From Natrinema sp. SYSU A 869 (GTDB lineage: Archaea; Halobacteriota; Halobacteria; Halobacteriales; Natrialbaceae): a DNA stretch of 64,000 nt. A program made the translations under genes and the position numbers. Below, one piece after another: positions 29,395 through 40,369 of the stretch (its first letter is position 1; the number at the start of each line of letters is the position of its first letter). The notes under the pieces are model-generated. The model was not told the DNA's origin. It saw only the letters and a program-made list of their open reading frames with translations, and made no database searches. The stretch spans positions 186,001 through 250,000 of the forward strand of contig NZ_CP082249.1 in assembly GCF_019879105.1 (NCBI RefSeq). The letters are read 5' to 3'.

Positions 29395-29713
29395 GTTGTG
29401 TCCTGGTAATCCGATGATCGGACTGAGACTTCCACACCGGTCTCGGCCGCCTCGTAGATAGACGTGAGGGCCCGCCTGTCGACGAGCGCGTGTTCGCTGT
29501 GGGGTTGAGAGCAGTTCCCTCGGCAGACGCGTCCGCGAAGCCACAGCGTGTGCGATGGGCGCGGACGCCGATCTCGTTCTCTACTCGCAATTTACTCGTC
29601 GATGGCAGTTGCGCTGCTACGGCTGGGCTGGCGGCCGCCAAGACGCCGAGCACGCTGATCGATTTGAGGACGGTCTGCCGTCTATTCTCGTAGCTGAGTG
29701 ACTGCTCTGTCAC
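29395..29713 (-). pseudogene. Gene-fragment patch: secretion signal start and oxidoreductase-like tail
   Basis: From 29713 the minus strand encodes a plausible signal peptide (LSYENRRQTVLKSISVLGVLAAASPAVAAQ) and then loses coding character. In a different minus-strand frame, about 29400-29480 reads ALTSIYEAAETGVEVSVRSSDY, which resembles the C-terminus of Gfo/Idh/MocA oxidoreductases. The patch looks like joined remnants of two genes. Confidence is low because no conserved domain is complete. Confidence 0.35.
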
Positions 29714-30138
29714 CGGTATCTTTCGCTCCGGCAGACATCTATCATATCTTTCTATCCAATTATGATGATGGATGGGCGTATCCTTCCCTCTCGGAGAACC
29801 GAGATACGTCTCATAACCGCGATTACGGGCCGTTCCGAAGGGAAACGGAAAGAGGACACTGATGCTTCTGCCGTCCCTCGATCGGCGGAACCGATTCTTC
29901 GTCCGGGTACTAACCGAGACACTACCGATGTCGGAGCGACATTCAGCGGAGAGGACTCACGGACGCAGATGTTCAAATGTCGTATTTCCCTGTTTCACGC
30001 CGATACAGGCCGTTTTAGCGCTGTTCCGAACGCAGTGAGACGCGACCGGTCGGCGGATGGTACCGGTTCCGTTTTTCAGGGACGGTCCGTGTTATCTAAT
30101 ATCCGTCAAGATATAGGACACGTTTACACTCCTACTAG

Positions 30139-30166
30139 GGGATTACAAACATAAGGCCGTAATTCC
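30139..30166. promoter_or_regulatory. Palindrome TTAC-N12-GTAA, also present upstream of rdfA
   Basis: GGATTAC ... GTAATTCC forms an inverted repeat; TTAC is at 30143-30146 and GTAA at 30159-30162. The core TTACAAACATA and the N12 spacing are identical at 36573-36592. No regulator is known to me for this motif. Confidence 0.4.
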
Positions 30167-30319
30167 AAACAGAGGAGGAAAATTCTCACGTCAGAATTAG
30201 CGTCTGTTACGAACTGAGACGTAGATATCCACCTATCACAGTGTGAGACTCGAACGCGCGTGTCAGTAGCGGCCGTCGTAGCGTGCGTGGGCATCACTGA
30301 TTGGGAGCCGACAGTTTCG

Positions 30320-30388
30320 TCTCAGCGAAGCGAATGTCCGTTCACCATATACGAACGCTCCATCAGCGCTGAGAACGATCACGTTCTC
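30320..30388. promoter_or_regulatory. Conserved regulatory block with CGTTC-N9-GAACG and a second inverted repeat
   Basis: TCTCAGCGA (30320-30328), CGTTC (30339-30343), nine bases, GAACGCTC (30353-30360), sixteen bases, GATCAC (30377-30382). GAGAACG-ATCA-CGTTCTC at 30371-30388 is an additional perfect inverted repeat. The layout copies that at 24329-24392. It lies about 230-300 bases before gntP, a long distance for a direct operator unless an unseen transcript starts nearby. Confidence 0.55.
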
Positions 30389-30618
30389 GGTAGAGTAGAA
30401 CACTTTTCGTCTGAACGAATCGGTTTTCCCATCCGATGAGTGGCGTGAACGTTAGACTGATCGCTCGAGGCCATCGACGGACCATCGAATCAGTCCCTTG
30501 GTGTGATTTTCCTGAAATAATTGTGTGAAGATTCAGATCGTGAAACCCAATGGTCGGATATCACACAGGACAAATGCATGGTTTTTTATGGACGTGCGAA
30601 AATGTGGTATACGGACAC

Positions 30619-32013
30619 ATGGTAGCCACCGCACCACTGATAGCGTTCGGTATCGGACTCGTCTCCGTGATCTTGTTCCTTGTCGTATGGGACGTTCCGG
30701 CTTTCGTCGGATTGATACTTTCGGCGCTGCTCGTTGGGACGACCAATGCATTCCTCCTGACCGATGTCGGCATCGGCGGCATTCCCGAAGCCGTTGCGAC
30801 GGCGTTCGGGAACAATATGGCCGGCGTCGGGATCCCAATCCTGATGGCGGCGGTGATCGGGAAGTCGATGACGGACTCCGGAGCGGCCAACCGGATCGTT
30901 CGGTCCTTTCAGTCGTTCGTCAGCGACGACAACGCCGACCTCTCGCTCTGGGTGAGCAGTTCGATCCTCTCAATCCCCGTCTTCTTCGACAACGTGTTCT
31001 ACCTGATGGCTCCCCTCGCCCGCGCCATGCGCGCTCGAATCGGGAAGAACTACGCGCTGTACATCGTCGTCGTCGGCGGCGGTGGCGTCGCAATGCACGC
31101 GTTCGTGCCACCGACGCCGGGGCCGCTCGCGGTCGCCCAGGAACTCGATCCGGAGCGATCCATCCTCGGTACGACCATCATCATCGGACTGGCGGTCGCT
31201 CTTCCCGCAGCGCTCATCAGCGGAATCCTCTTCGGCCGATTCATCAACCAGTACGTCGATATCCCGCTCCGTGATACGATGGGGACGACCGTCGAGGACC
31301 TCGAGGAGCAGGCGTCCAAACCCGCCTCGAACCTGCCGTCGTTTACCGAGTCGATCCTTCCGGTCATCGTCGCCGTCTCCCTTATCGCTGCCAGTACGGT
31401 CGTCAACACGTTCGTGGACGTCTACCCCGCGCTCGAGTCCGTCCAGCCAGCGACGGATTACGTTGGCAACGTCAACTTCTCGCTGACCCTCGCCGCGGTG
31501 ATCGCCTCGCTCACGTACCTTCGGATGGACGACTTCCCGCGGTCAGTCTGGGAAGACGAGATCACTGACGCGCTGCGAAACGGCGGGAATATCGCCGCGA
31601 TTACCGCGGCCGGCGGTGCGTTCGGCGCGATGCTCGCTGAGGCCGGTATCGGCGAAGTCGTCGCATCGACGCTCGACGGTATCGGTATCGGACTCCTCGT
31701 GACTGCTTGGCTCATCGCCGCGATCCTTCGCGTTGCGCAGGGGTCGGTCACGGTCGCCATGCTGACCACGGGCGGGATCATGGCCCCGCAGGTTCCGGAA
31801 CTCACCGTCCACCCGGCCTACCTCGTGATGGCGATCGGCTCGGGTGCCGTCATCTGCTCGTGGTTCAACGACTCCGGCTTCTGGATCGTCAAGGAAATCG
31901 GCGGGCTCACGAAGGCCGAGACGCTGAAGACGTGGACCGCACTCACGATCGTGCTCTCGTTCTCGAGTCTGGGCTTACTCCTCGTGTACTCGACGGCTTT
32001 CCCCCTCGTCTAA
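30619..32013 (+). CDS. GntP-family permease (gluconate/sugar acid transporter)
   Basis: The 464-residue membrane protein has about twelve hydrophobic segments. GntP hallmarks are GNNMAGVGIPILMAAVIGKSMTDSGAANRIV, FFDNVFYLMAPLARAM and VPPTPGPLAVAQELD. The start at 30619 (MVATAPLIAFGIGLV) was chosen over 30550 because the extra residues are not membrane-like. Family members import gluconate or related sugar acids with protons. Here the substrate may be a pentonate, given xacA, xacD and xacE around it (inference). A UspA gene follows. Confidence 0.88.
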   Translation: MVATAPLIAFGIGLVSVILFLVVWDVPAFVGLILSALLVGTTNAFLLTDVGIGGIPEAVATAFGNNMAGVGIPILMAAVIGKSMTDSGAANRIVRSFQSFVSDDNADLSLWVSSSILSIPVFFDNVFYLMAPLARAMRARIGKNYALYIVVVGGGGVAMHAFVPPTPGPLAVAQELDPERSILGTTIIIGLAVALPAALISGILFGRFINQYVDIPLRDTMGTTVEDLEEQASKPASNLPSFTESILPVIVAVSLIAASTVVNTFVDVYPALESVQPATDYVGNVNFSLTLAAVIASLTYLRMDDFPRSVWEDEITDALRNGGNIAAITAAGGAFGAMLAEAGIGEVVASTLDGIGIGLLVTAWLIAAILRVAQGSVTVAMLTTGGIMAPQVPELTVHPAYLVMAIGSGAVICSWFNDSGFWIVKEIGGLTKAETLKTWTALTIVLSFSSLGLLLVYSTAFPLV

Positions 32014-32150
32014 CCCAACTGCGTTGCCGATAGCCGGTCGACCATCGGGACGGCGGTATCGGGCTCGAACCCGATCCGTGCCGATTCTTTCGTTACAAGC
32101 TGCATGTTACCAAACAGAATACTTAATCCGATCCCGCTCGACGGTCCTGT

Positions 32151-32639
32151 ATGGAAAACGGACTTGTCGTCGTCGAAGAAACTTCTCACCACGCGGCCCT
32201 CCTCCGTGAAGCGGCACAGTACGCACGTGGAGGCGACGCGGAACTGGTCGTACTGGCGTTCGCGACCGGTGAGGAGATCGGCCCCGGCGTTCGAAAGATC
32301 GAATCGATCGGCGAGATCGAGGGAATCTCTGACGACGACGGCGAAGACGCCATTATCGACGCGGCCGAGACCGAACTCGAGAAATTCGTCCAACGAACGC
32401 TCGATGAGACCGCAGTCGAGTATACCGTCGCCGTAAACGTCCTCTCGGAGGGATACGGAATGGGAACGCTCAACGCCGCGGCCGAATACGACTGCGATCA
32501 CGTCTTCATCGCCGGTCGAAAACGCTCGCCGACCGGGAAGGCGATCTTTGGCGACTGGATCCAACGCGTATTGTTGAACTTTGACGGGGCCGTAACGGTC
32601 TCGCTCGAAGAGGACGGCGGGCGGGCGGCCGATTCGTAG
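32151..32639 (+). CDS. UspA-family universal stress protein
   Basis: The 162-residue protein has the UspA fold: N-terminal ENGLVVVEETSHHAALLREAAQYARGGDAELVVLAF, long helix region, and C-terminal DHVFIAGRKRSPTGKAIFGDWIQRVLLNFDGAVTV with the G-x2-G-x9-G-(S/T)-like nucleotide pattern weakened. It follows gntP by 137 bases with its own AT-rich upstream stretch. UspA proteins often accompany transporters in haloarchaea and may modulate them. Confidence 0.85.
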   Translation: MENGLVVVEETSHHAALLREAAQYARGGDAELVVLAFATGEEIGPGVRKIESIGEIEGISDDDGEDAIIDAAETELEKFVQRTLDETAVEYTVAVNVLSEGYGMGTLNAAAEYDCDHVFIAGRKRSPTGKAIFGDWIQRVLLNFDGAVTVSLEEDGGRAADS

Positions 32640-32729
32640 ACACACTGAGTCGCGAACGGCAGTTGAACCCTGTCATCGTCACTCACTGTCATCGGTCATT
32701 TTTTATCAGATCGGAAAATACACAAGAAC

Positions 32730-33800
32730 ATGCTCGATTGGATCGACAACTATGAGGAACGAACCTGGCAGACGACCGAGAGCGGTACCGTCAGATACGC
32801 CCTGCTCGGCCTGGGCTGGTGGACGATCGATGTCGCGCTACCGGCGATCGAATCGTCGGAGCTGGGTGAAGTGACGACGCTCGTCAGCAGTTCGACAGAG
32901 AAAGCGACGCGGCTCGCCAACGAGAACGACGTGGCACGCGGGATCAGTTACGACGAGTTCCACGACGGCGAAGCGAGCGACGAGTACGACGCTGTCTACG
33001 TCGGGACGCCGAACGCCTACCACCTCGAGTACGTCGAGACCGCGGCCGAACTGGACAAGGCCGTCCTCTGTGAGAAGCCGATGGAGGCGACCGTCGAGCG
33101 CGCCGAAACGATGGTCGAGACCTGCGAGGCCGCGGACGTCCCGCTGATGATTGCGTACCGTATGCAGACCGATCCCGCGGTACGGCGAGCCCGCGAACTG
33201 ATCGCGGACGGGTTCCTCGGCGACCCGGTCTCGGTCTACGGCCACAACAGCCAGCCGCTCCTCGAGATGATCCCCGATCCGGACCAGTGGCGGCTCGACC
33301 CCGATCTGAGCGGCTACGGGACCTCGGTGATGGACTTGGGAATCTACTCGATCAACACGACGCGATTCCTGCTCGGGCGCGACCCGGTCAGCGTCCACTC
33401 CGAGATGGCCTCGAGCCACGAGGCCTTCACAGAGATGCCCGACGAGCGCGCTTCGTCGCTGCTGGTCTTCGAGGATGACGTCCAGATGATCTCGACCTCG
33501 AGCCAGAACGCCCACGAGGACACCCACCTCAAGATCACGGGAACGGAGGGCCAGATCGAACTGCGGCCGGCGTTCCACGGGGAGTGTTCGCTACAGCTCT
33601 CACGCGGTGATCTCTCGGTTACGGTCGAGCACGATAGCTTCGACGCCGAACGCGAAATGGAAGAGGAGTTCGATTACTTCGCCGACCGCCTCCTCGGTGA
33701 CGGCGAGATCTATCCCGACGGCCGACACGGTCTGCAGGATATGCGGATTATCGAGACCCTCCACAAATCCGCCGAACGGGACGAGCCGCTCGACCTCTAG
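32730..33800 (+). CDS. xacA: D-xylose/L-arabinose 1-dehydrogenase-like Gfo/Idh/MocA oxidoreductase
   Basis: The 356-residue protein has an N-terminal Rossmann domain (VRYALLGLGWWTIDVALPAIE), the family motif LCEKPMEATVERAETMVE and the catalytic-type region GTSVMDLGIYSINTTRFLLG. The opening DWIDNYEERTWQTTE resembles haloarchaeal NADP xylose dehydrogenases (XacA), which make xylono-lactone. TTTTTTATCA about 25 bases upstream serves as a TATA box. It completes the oxidative pathway with xacD, xacE and xacF, although it is 9 kb from xacF. Convergent with the malic enzyme gene, 12 bases between stops. Confidence 0.82.
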   Translation: MLDWIDNYEERTWQTTESGTVRYALLGLGWWTIDVALPAIESSELGEVTTLVSSSTEKATRLANENDVARGISYDEFHDGEASDEYDAVYVGTPNAYHLEYVETAAELDKAVLCEKPMEATVERAETMVETCEAADVPLMIAYRMQTDPAVRRARELIADGFLGDPVSVYGHNSQPLLEMIPDPDQWRLDPDLSGYGTSVMDLGIYSINTTRFLLGRDPVSVHSEMASSHEAFTEMPDERASSLLVFEDDVQMISTSSQNAHEDTHLKITGTEGQIELRPAFHGECSLQLSRGDLSVTVEHDSFDAEREMEEEFDYFADRLLGDGEIYPDGRHGLQDMRIIETLHKSAERDEPLDL

Positions 33801-33812
33801 CCGCGGTCCCGA

Positions 33813-36068
<2,256 letters not shown>

Positions 36069-36162
36069 TGGTATGATCGTGTGTCTCCGGCGGACCGACA
36101 AAAGTGTACGGCTGCGCTCGGTCATCTGCACCAATCGAAACGTTCGTCCGATGGAAACCCGA

Positions 36163-36291
36163 TTAGTCCGCGGCGTGACGCGGAACGTGGCCACAGTCGA
36201 GACACTGCCACGATCGCTCTTCGAAGGTGAGCGCGCCCTCGCAATCGGGACATCGATACGGCTGTACGACTAGCTGCTGGTGGGCCGTCAT
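36163..36291 (-). CDS. 42-residue protein with two CxxC zinc knuckles
   Basis: ATG at 36291 to TAA at 36163-36165 encodes a small protein with YRCPDCEGALTF and WQCLDCGHVPRH: two CxxC pairs, a likely zinc ribbon. It is upstream of maeB on the same strand with its own codon bias intact. Small zinc-knuckle proteins of this type are common in haloarchaea; function unknown. Confidence 0.7.
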   Translation of the reverse strand: MTAHQQLVVQPYRCPDCEGALTFEERSWQCLDCGHVPRHAAD

Positions 36292-36938
36292 TATCACCTC
36301 TTCGATGGAATTGGGCTTAAACCTTCTCCCTAGGCGTCACAACCCGGATCACGAACCGAGAACGACACCGTTACTTAATGGGAAACGGAAGGCAGCTAAT
36401 CGCCGATCGTATCGGCAGACACGCCGGGCTAGGGACAGCGCCCGTGTCGACTTCATCGGCTATCACCCACGGAATCGGCGGACGGACTACTGGGGGTACT
36501 CTCCGAACAGGTCTTCCCGACAATTCAGCAATAGCGAACATCGATCGGACGGAACGCAGCCGCTAGTGGTTTACAAACATAGCTCTGTAACCGGCCGCGT
36601 CGTCGGCCGGTTCCAATCGGTCCCTCCTCGTCTCCGCCCCACAATATGCGTGACCAATATGGCAAAGAGACGAAATTAGAGCTAAATACAATCCGATATT
36701 TTGGCTGGGATAGATCCCGTTTCAGTAGTTCTGAACGCCTATATTGCTGTGAGAGGCGGTCTCTGAACGGTTCCGATATCGGTACGATCTGACAGCTGGT
36801 TGCTCTCGTTCCATGACACTATATTTATACTATTGGCGAAATTTATCGCTGATTACGGCACCCGTCCGGTATCGAACTCGCTCGTCAGTCCCGGAGGTAA
36901 TCACAACATTTGTACGACAGGCATCAGTGACATCCGGT
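36292..36938. other. Intergenic region upstream of rdfA
   Basis: About 650 bases without a convincing gene. It contains the palindrome at 36570-36594 and AT-rich TATA-like DNA at about 36820-36845; the rdfA start itself is set at 36939. Confidence 0.5.
36570..36594. promoter_or_regulatory. Palindrome GGTTTAC-N12-GTAACC upstream of rdfA
   Basis: TTAC at 36573-36576 and GTAA at 36589-36592, flanked by GGT and CC, form an inverted repeat. The core TTACAAACATA is identical to that at 30143-30153, with the same N12 spacing and a shared CTAG just upstream. It sits about 345 bases before the rdfA start. Confidence 0.4.
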
Positions 36939-37565
36939 ATGACAGACGACTCGAGTGGTGGGCGACGAACGAAGGTCGAACGAGTGATGGACCGGTACGG
37001 CCTCGAGGACTGGGGAGAGCGTCTCGAGGCCGAGTGGATCGGTGACGGGACGGAACGAACGAGTCTACGCGATCTCGCGACCGAGTTCAATCAGGCCGTA
37101 CTCAGCGCGGCTGTGCGCGACGCGGGCTCGTCCGTCCTCGAGACGGACATCGACTCGCTCTATCGAACACTAACGGACGACGACGTGTCGCGATCCGATG
37201 CGGTTCGGAAACGGCGCGAACTCGAGCGTTCGGGTGTCGATATCGACGACGTTCAATCTGACTTTGTTACCCACCAGACGATTTATACGTATCTCACGAA
37301 CGTCCGCGACGCCTCTCTTCCGGAGGAAGACCCCGAGGACCGAATCGAACGAAAGAAAGAAACCGTCCAGCGCCTTGCCGGCCGCACGCAAGTCATCACG
37401 GAATCCACGCTCGAGGAACTCGGTAATGCCGGCGAGATCACGGATCGGGAGTACGAGGTGTTCGTCGACGTTCGAACGATCTGTGGGAACTGCGGTGCCG
37501 ACTACCCGATCGCTGACCTGCTCGATCAGGGCGGCTGTGACTGTGACGGCGCTGACGCCGCGTGA
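36939..37565 (+). CDS. rdfA: Rod-determining factor RdfA
   Basis: The 208-residue protein matches haloarchaeal RdfA: an N-terminal helical part (KVERVMDRYGLEDWGERLEAEWIGDGTERTSLRDLATEFNQAVLSAAVRDAG), a middle with IYTYLTNVRDASLPEE, and a C-terminal zinc-type CGNCGADYPIADLLDQGGCDC. RdfA is needed for rod cell shape in Haloferax. The start at 36939 (MTDDSSGGRRTKVERVMDRYGLEDW) is preferred to 36813, whose extra residues look non-coding. An SMC-like gene follows after 63 bases, a recurrent haloarchaeal pairing. Confidence 0.85.
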   Translation: MTDDSSGGRRTKVERVMDRYGLEDWGERLEAEWIGDGTERTSLRDLATEFNQAVLSAAVRDAGSSVLETDIDSLYRTLTDDDVSRSDAVRKRRELERSGVDIDDVQSDFVTHQTIYTYLTNVRDASLPEEDPEDRIERKKETVQRLAGRTQVITESTLEELGNAGEITDREYEVFVDVRTICGNCGADYPIADLLDQGGCDCDGADAA

Positions 37566-37628
37566 GCCACCCGCCGAAAAGCGGCCGTAACCAAATAGCA
37601 TTTAGTTCAGCGGCGAGAAGAGGATATC

Positions 37629-39584
37629 GTGTCATCTCCAGAGTCAGTCACCTCGTCGATCACCGTTACGGCGGAGAACATCGGCGGGATAGACAGTACT
37701 GAGGTAATGCTCCAGCCCGGCATGAACGTCCTGACTGGCCGGAACGCGACGAACCGAACGTCGTTCCTCCAGACGATCATGGCGGCGCTTGGTAGTCGAC
37801 GATCATCACTGAAAGGCGACGCGGACGCCGGTCACGTCGAACTGGCGTTCGACGACGAGCAGTACACGCGATATCTCGAGCGACGCAACGGCGAGGTCGT
37901 CTTCGACGGCGACCCATACCTCGACGATCCGGAGCTCGCGGATCTGTTCGCCTTCCTGCTTGAGTCCAACGAGGCACGTCGCACCGTCAGACGGGGCGAC
38001 GATCTCCGCGAACTCATCATGCAACCGATCGATACCGACGAGATCGAAGCGGAGATCAGCCAATTCGAGGCTGAAAAGCGCGAACTCGACGATCGGCTCG
38101 AGGAACTCGCCCAGCTCGATAGCGAACTCCCCAACCTCGAAGAGGACCGCGTCGCACTCGAGAACGAGATCGAGACCACCACCGAACGGATCGACGAGCT
38201 CGAAGCCGAACTCGATGCGTTCGATCTCGACGTCGAGGCGAGTCGCGAGCGAAAGGAAGAGATCGAGTCGGCGTTCGCCGACCTCCAGGACGCACGGACC
38301 GAACTCGAGTCCATCGAGTACGATCTCGAGACCGAACGAGAGAGTCACGACGAACTCGAACGGGAACGCGACGAACTCGAGGCGGAACTCGAGACATTCG
38401 ACGACGAGCAGGAGTCACCGGACCGACTCGAGGGGCGCGTACAGGAGCTTCGCAACCGGAAGCGGTCGCTCGACACGACCGTCAGCGAACTCCAGAGCGT
38501 GATCCGATTCAACGAGGAGCGACTCGCGGACGACGGCCTCGACCTCGATCTCGAGGAATCGGTCGAGTCGGACGAGACGGACGACGGCGATATCACCGAA
38601 CAGCTACTCGCGGACTCGGATGACGTCGTCTGCTGGACATGTGGCTCTCAGGTCGACCGCGATCGGATCGAATCGACGCTCGACCGATTGCGCTCGCTCC
38701 GCCAGCGAAAGCTCTCCGAGCGGAGCGACCTGCAAGAGCAGATCGACGAGTTCTCCGACCGACAGAAGGAGCTTCGGAAGCGACGCCGGAAACGCGGGGA
38801 GGTCGAAACGCGACTCGAGGCGATCGAGGACGAACTCGAGCAGCGATCCCAGCGCATCGAGGAACTCGAGGCGGATCTCGAGGACCAGCAAGAGCGGGTT
38901 GACGAGCTCGAATCGGACGCTGAGACGTTCGAAAACGCGGAGTACGGTGAGGTAATCGAGACCCACCGCGAACTGAATCGGCTCGAACTCGAACTCGAGG
39001 ACCTCAAGGAGGAACGCGACGAGGTCGAGGATCGAATCGAGGAGATCGAAGCAAAGATCGACGAGCGCAGCGACCTCGAGGACCGCCGCGAGACGGTCGA
39101 GGACGAGTTGACCGATCTCAGAACGCGCGTCGATCGGATCGAAGCGAACGCCGTCGACGCGTTCAACGAGCACATGGAGTCGATCCTCTCGATTCTGGAG
39201 TATCGAAACATCGATCGCATCTGGATCGAACGCCGCGAGAAGACGGTCCGGGAGGGGCGACGGAAGGTCACGCGGACCGCGTTCGATCTCCACATCGTCC
39301 GGACGACCGAGGACGGCCGGACCTATGAGGACACCGTCGATCACCTCTCGGAGAGCGAACGCGAGGTCACGGGGCTCGTCTTCGCGCTGGCCGGGTATCT
39401 GGTCCACGACGTCCACGAGATCGTGCCGTTCATGCTCTTGGACTCGCTCGAGGCGATCGATTCGAACCGGATCGCCGACCTCGTCGAGTACTTCGAGGAG
39501 TACGTCGACTGTCTCGTCGTCGCCTTGCTTCGCGAGGACGCCGAGGCGCTATCGGAGTCGTATACGTACGTCGAGGAGATCTAG
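37629..39584 (+). CDS. Archaea-specific SMC-related protein with Rad50-like zinc hook
   Basis: The 651-residue protein starts with GTG. The N-terminal ATPase part has the P-loop-like TGRNATNRTSFLQTIMAALG, where the canonical GK[ST] Lys is absent. Two long Glu/Arg-rich coiled coils (about residues 145-290 and 355-520) flank CWTCGSQVDRDRIE, a CxxC zinc hook. The C-terminal part has SESEREVTGLVFALAG in place of the ABC signature and the Walker B-like VPFMLLDSLEAID. This layout is typical of the SMC-related partner of RdfA; it probably bridges DNA or acts as a scaffold. Confidence 0.87.
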   Translation: MSSPESVTSSITVTAENIGGIDSTEVMLQPGMNVLTGRNATNRTSFLQTIMAALGSRRSSLKGDADAGHVELAFDDEQYTRYLERRNGEVVFDGDPYLDDPELADLFAFLLESNEARRTVRRGDDLRELIMQPIDTDEIEAEISQFEAEKRELDDRLEELAQLDSELPNLEEDRVALENEIETTTERIDELEAELDAFDLDVEASRERKEEIESAFADLQDARTELESIEYDLETERESHDELERERDELEAELETFDDEQESPDRLEGRVQELRNRKRSLDTTVSELQSVIRFNEERLADDGLDLDLEESVESDETDDGDITEQLLADSDDVVCWTCGSQVDRDRIESTLDRLRSLRQRKLSERSDLQEQIDEFSDRQKELRKRRRKRGEVETRLEAIEDELEQRSQRIEELEADLEDQQERVDELESDAETFENAEYGEVIETHRELNRLELELEDLKEERDEVEDRIEEIEAKIDERSDLEDRRETVEDELTDLRTRVDRIEANAVDAFNEHMESILSILEYRNIDRIWIERREKTVREGRRKVTRTAFDLHIVRTTEDGRTYEDTVDHLSESEREVTGLVFALAGYLVHDVHEIVPFMLLDSLEAIDSNRIADLVEYFEEYVDCLVVALLREDAEALSESYTYVEEI

Positions 39585-40369
39585 CTGTCAACGATTTCCG
39601 GTTCGTTCCGACTCGGTCTCCATCCGTGATCCTCGTGCACAGCGTCGATCGGCAGAGTTTGCTCATCGGAGTAATCGAACCAGACGATACGGTATGGGCA
39701 TAGACACAATAGAGATATAGTATAGAAATCCATGTATTCCGATGTAGAATGTTCTGTAGCCCCTCTTGCGCTCACAGACACCACTGAAAGCCGAATAGAT
39801 CGCCTTGGACAACGGAATATGGGGCAGCACCTTTCGACGAACCGTCTCGGTCAGGACGGTCGATCGGACGAGAAACCGAGGAACTCGAGATCGTCGAATC
39901 GATCCAGAGTCCGCTGTACTATCGCGTATGCGGTACGTAACGGTAGCAGGATCGAATACTGTCTGAAGAAGTGAGTCGAATCACCCTCGATTCCGTGTCT
40001 CGAACATACCACCTAGAGATAATAGAACTGAAACTGATAGACCGCCAGTAACCGTTACGTCCATCTCTCGAGCGGATCGATCGAATCGATCTCCGCTCTC
40101 ACTCGATCGCAACGGTAAGACGAGTACTGGATATCGGACTGGGTTGAGCGACTCGAGTTGCTTGGGGTCGCCGTCGACCAACGACGTACACGCCGTTGCA
40201 TGTGCAGTTGTAAGCTACAATATTGCCGCTATCGTGTTCCCCGTATGAACTGTTCCACGATACCACGGTCGCGGCCACTCGAAATGACGCGGCCACGGAC
40301 CGTTGAGTTGGCGGACCGTCAGTGGTCAATCGGTCGGTCGTTCGAACGACGCGTTCCGTCGGGGAACCC
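39585..40369. other. Intergenic region, no gene recognised
   Basis: About 785 bases between the SMC-like gene and the SRPBCC gene. Short frames lack coding bias. No repeats or clear promoters were recognised except modest AT-rich DNA near 39700-39730 and 40010-40030. Confidence 0.45.

Larger units (their letters stand above)
29714..30618. other. Intergenic region upstream of gntP with several conserved blocks
   Basis: About 0.9 kb without a convincing gene. It holds a TTAC-N12-GTAA palindrome (30139-30166), CAGAATTAGCGTCTGTTAC at 30192-30210 (shared with 24117-24135), and the block 30320-30388 shared with 24329-24392. Confidence 0.55.

Noticed and set aside
37806-38348. Long minus-strand frames opposite the SMC-like gene
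   Set aside because: They mirror the Glu/Arg-rich coiled coil; the plus strand has all family motifs, so these are antisense shadows.
39581-39784. 67-residue minus-strand frame after the SMC-like gene
   Set aside because: Starts in non-coding DNA, ends at the SMC stop, and has no conserved pattern.
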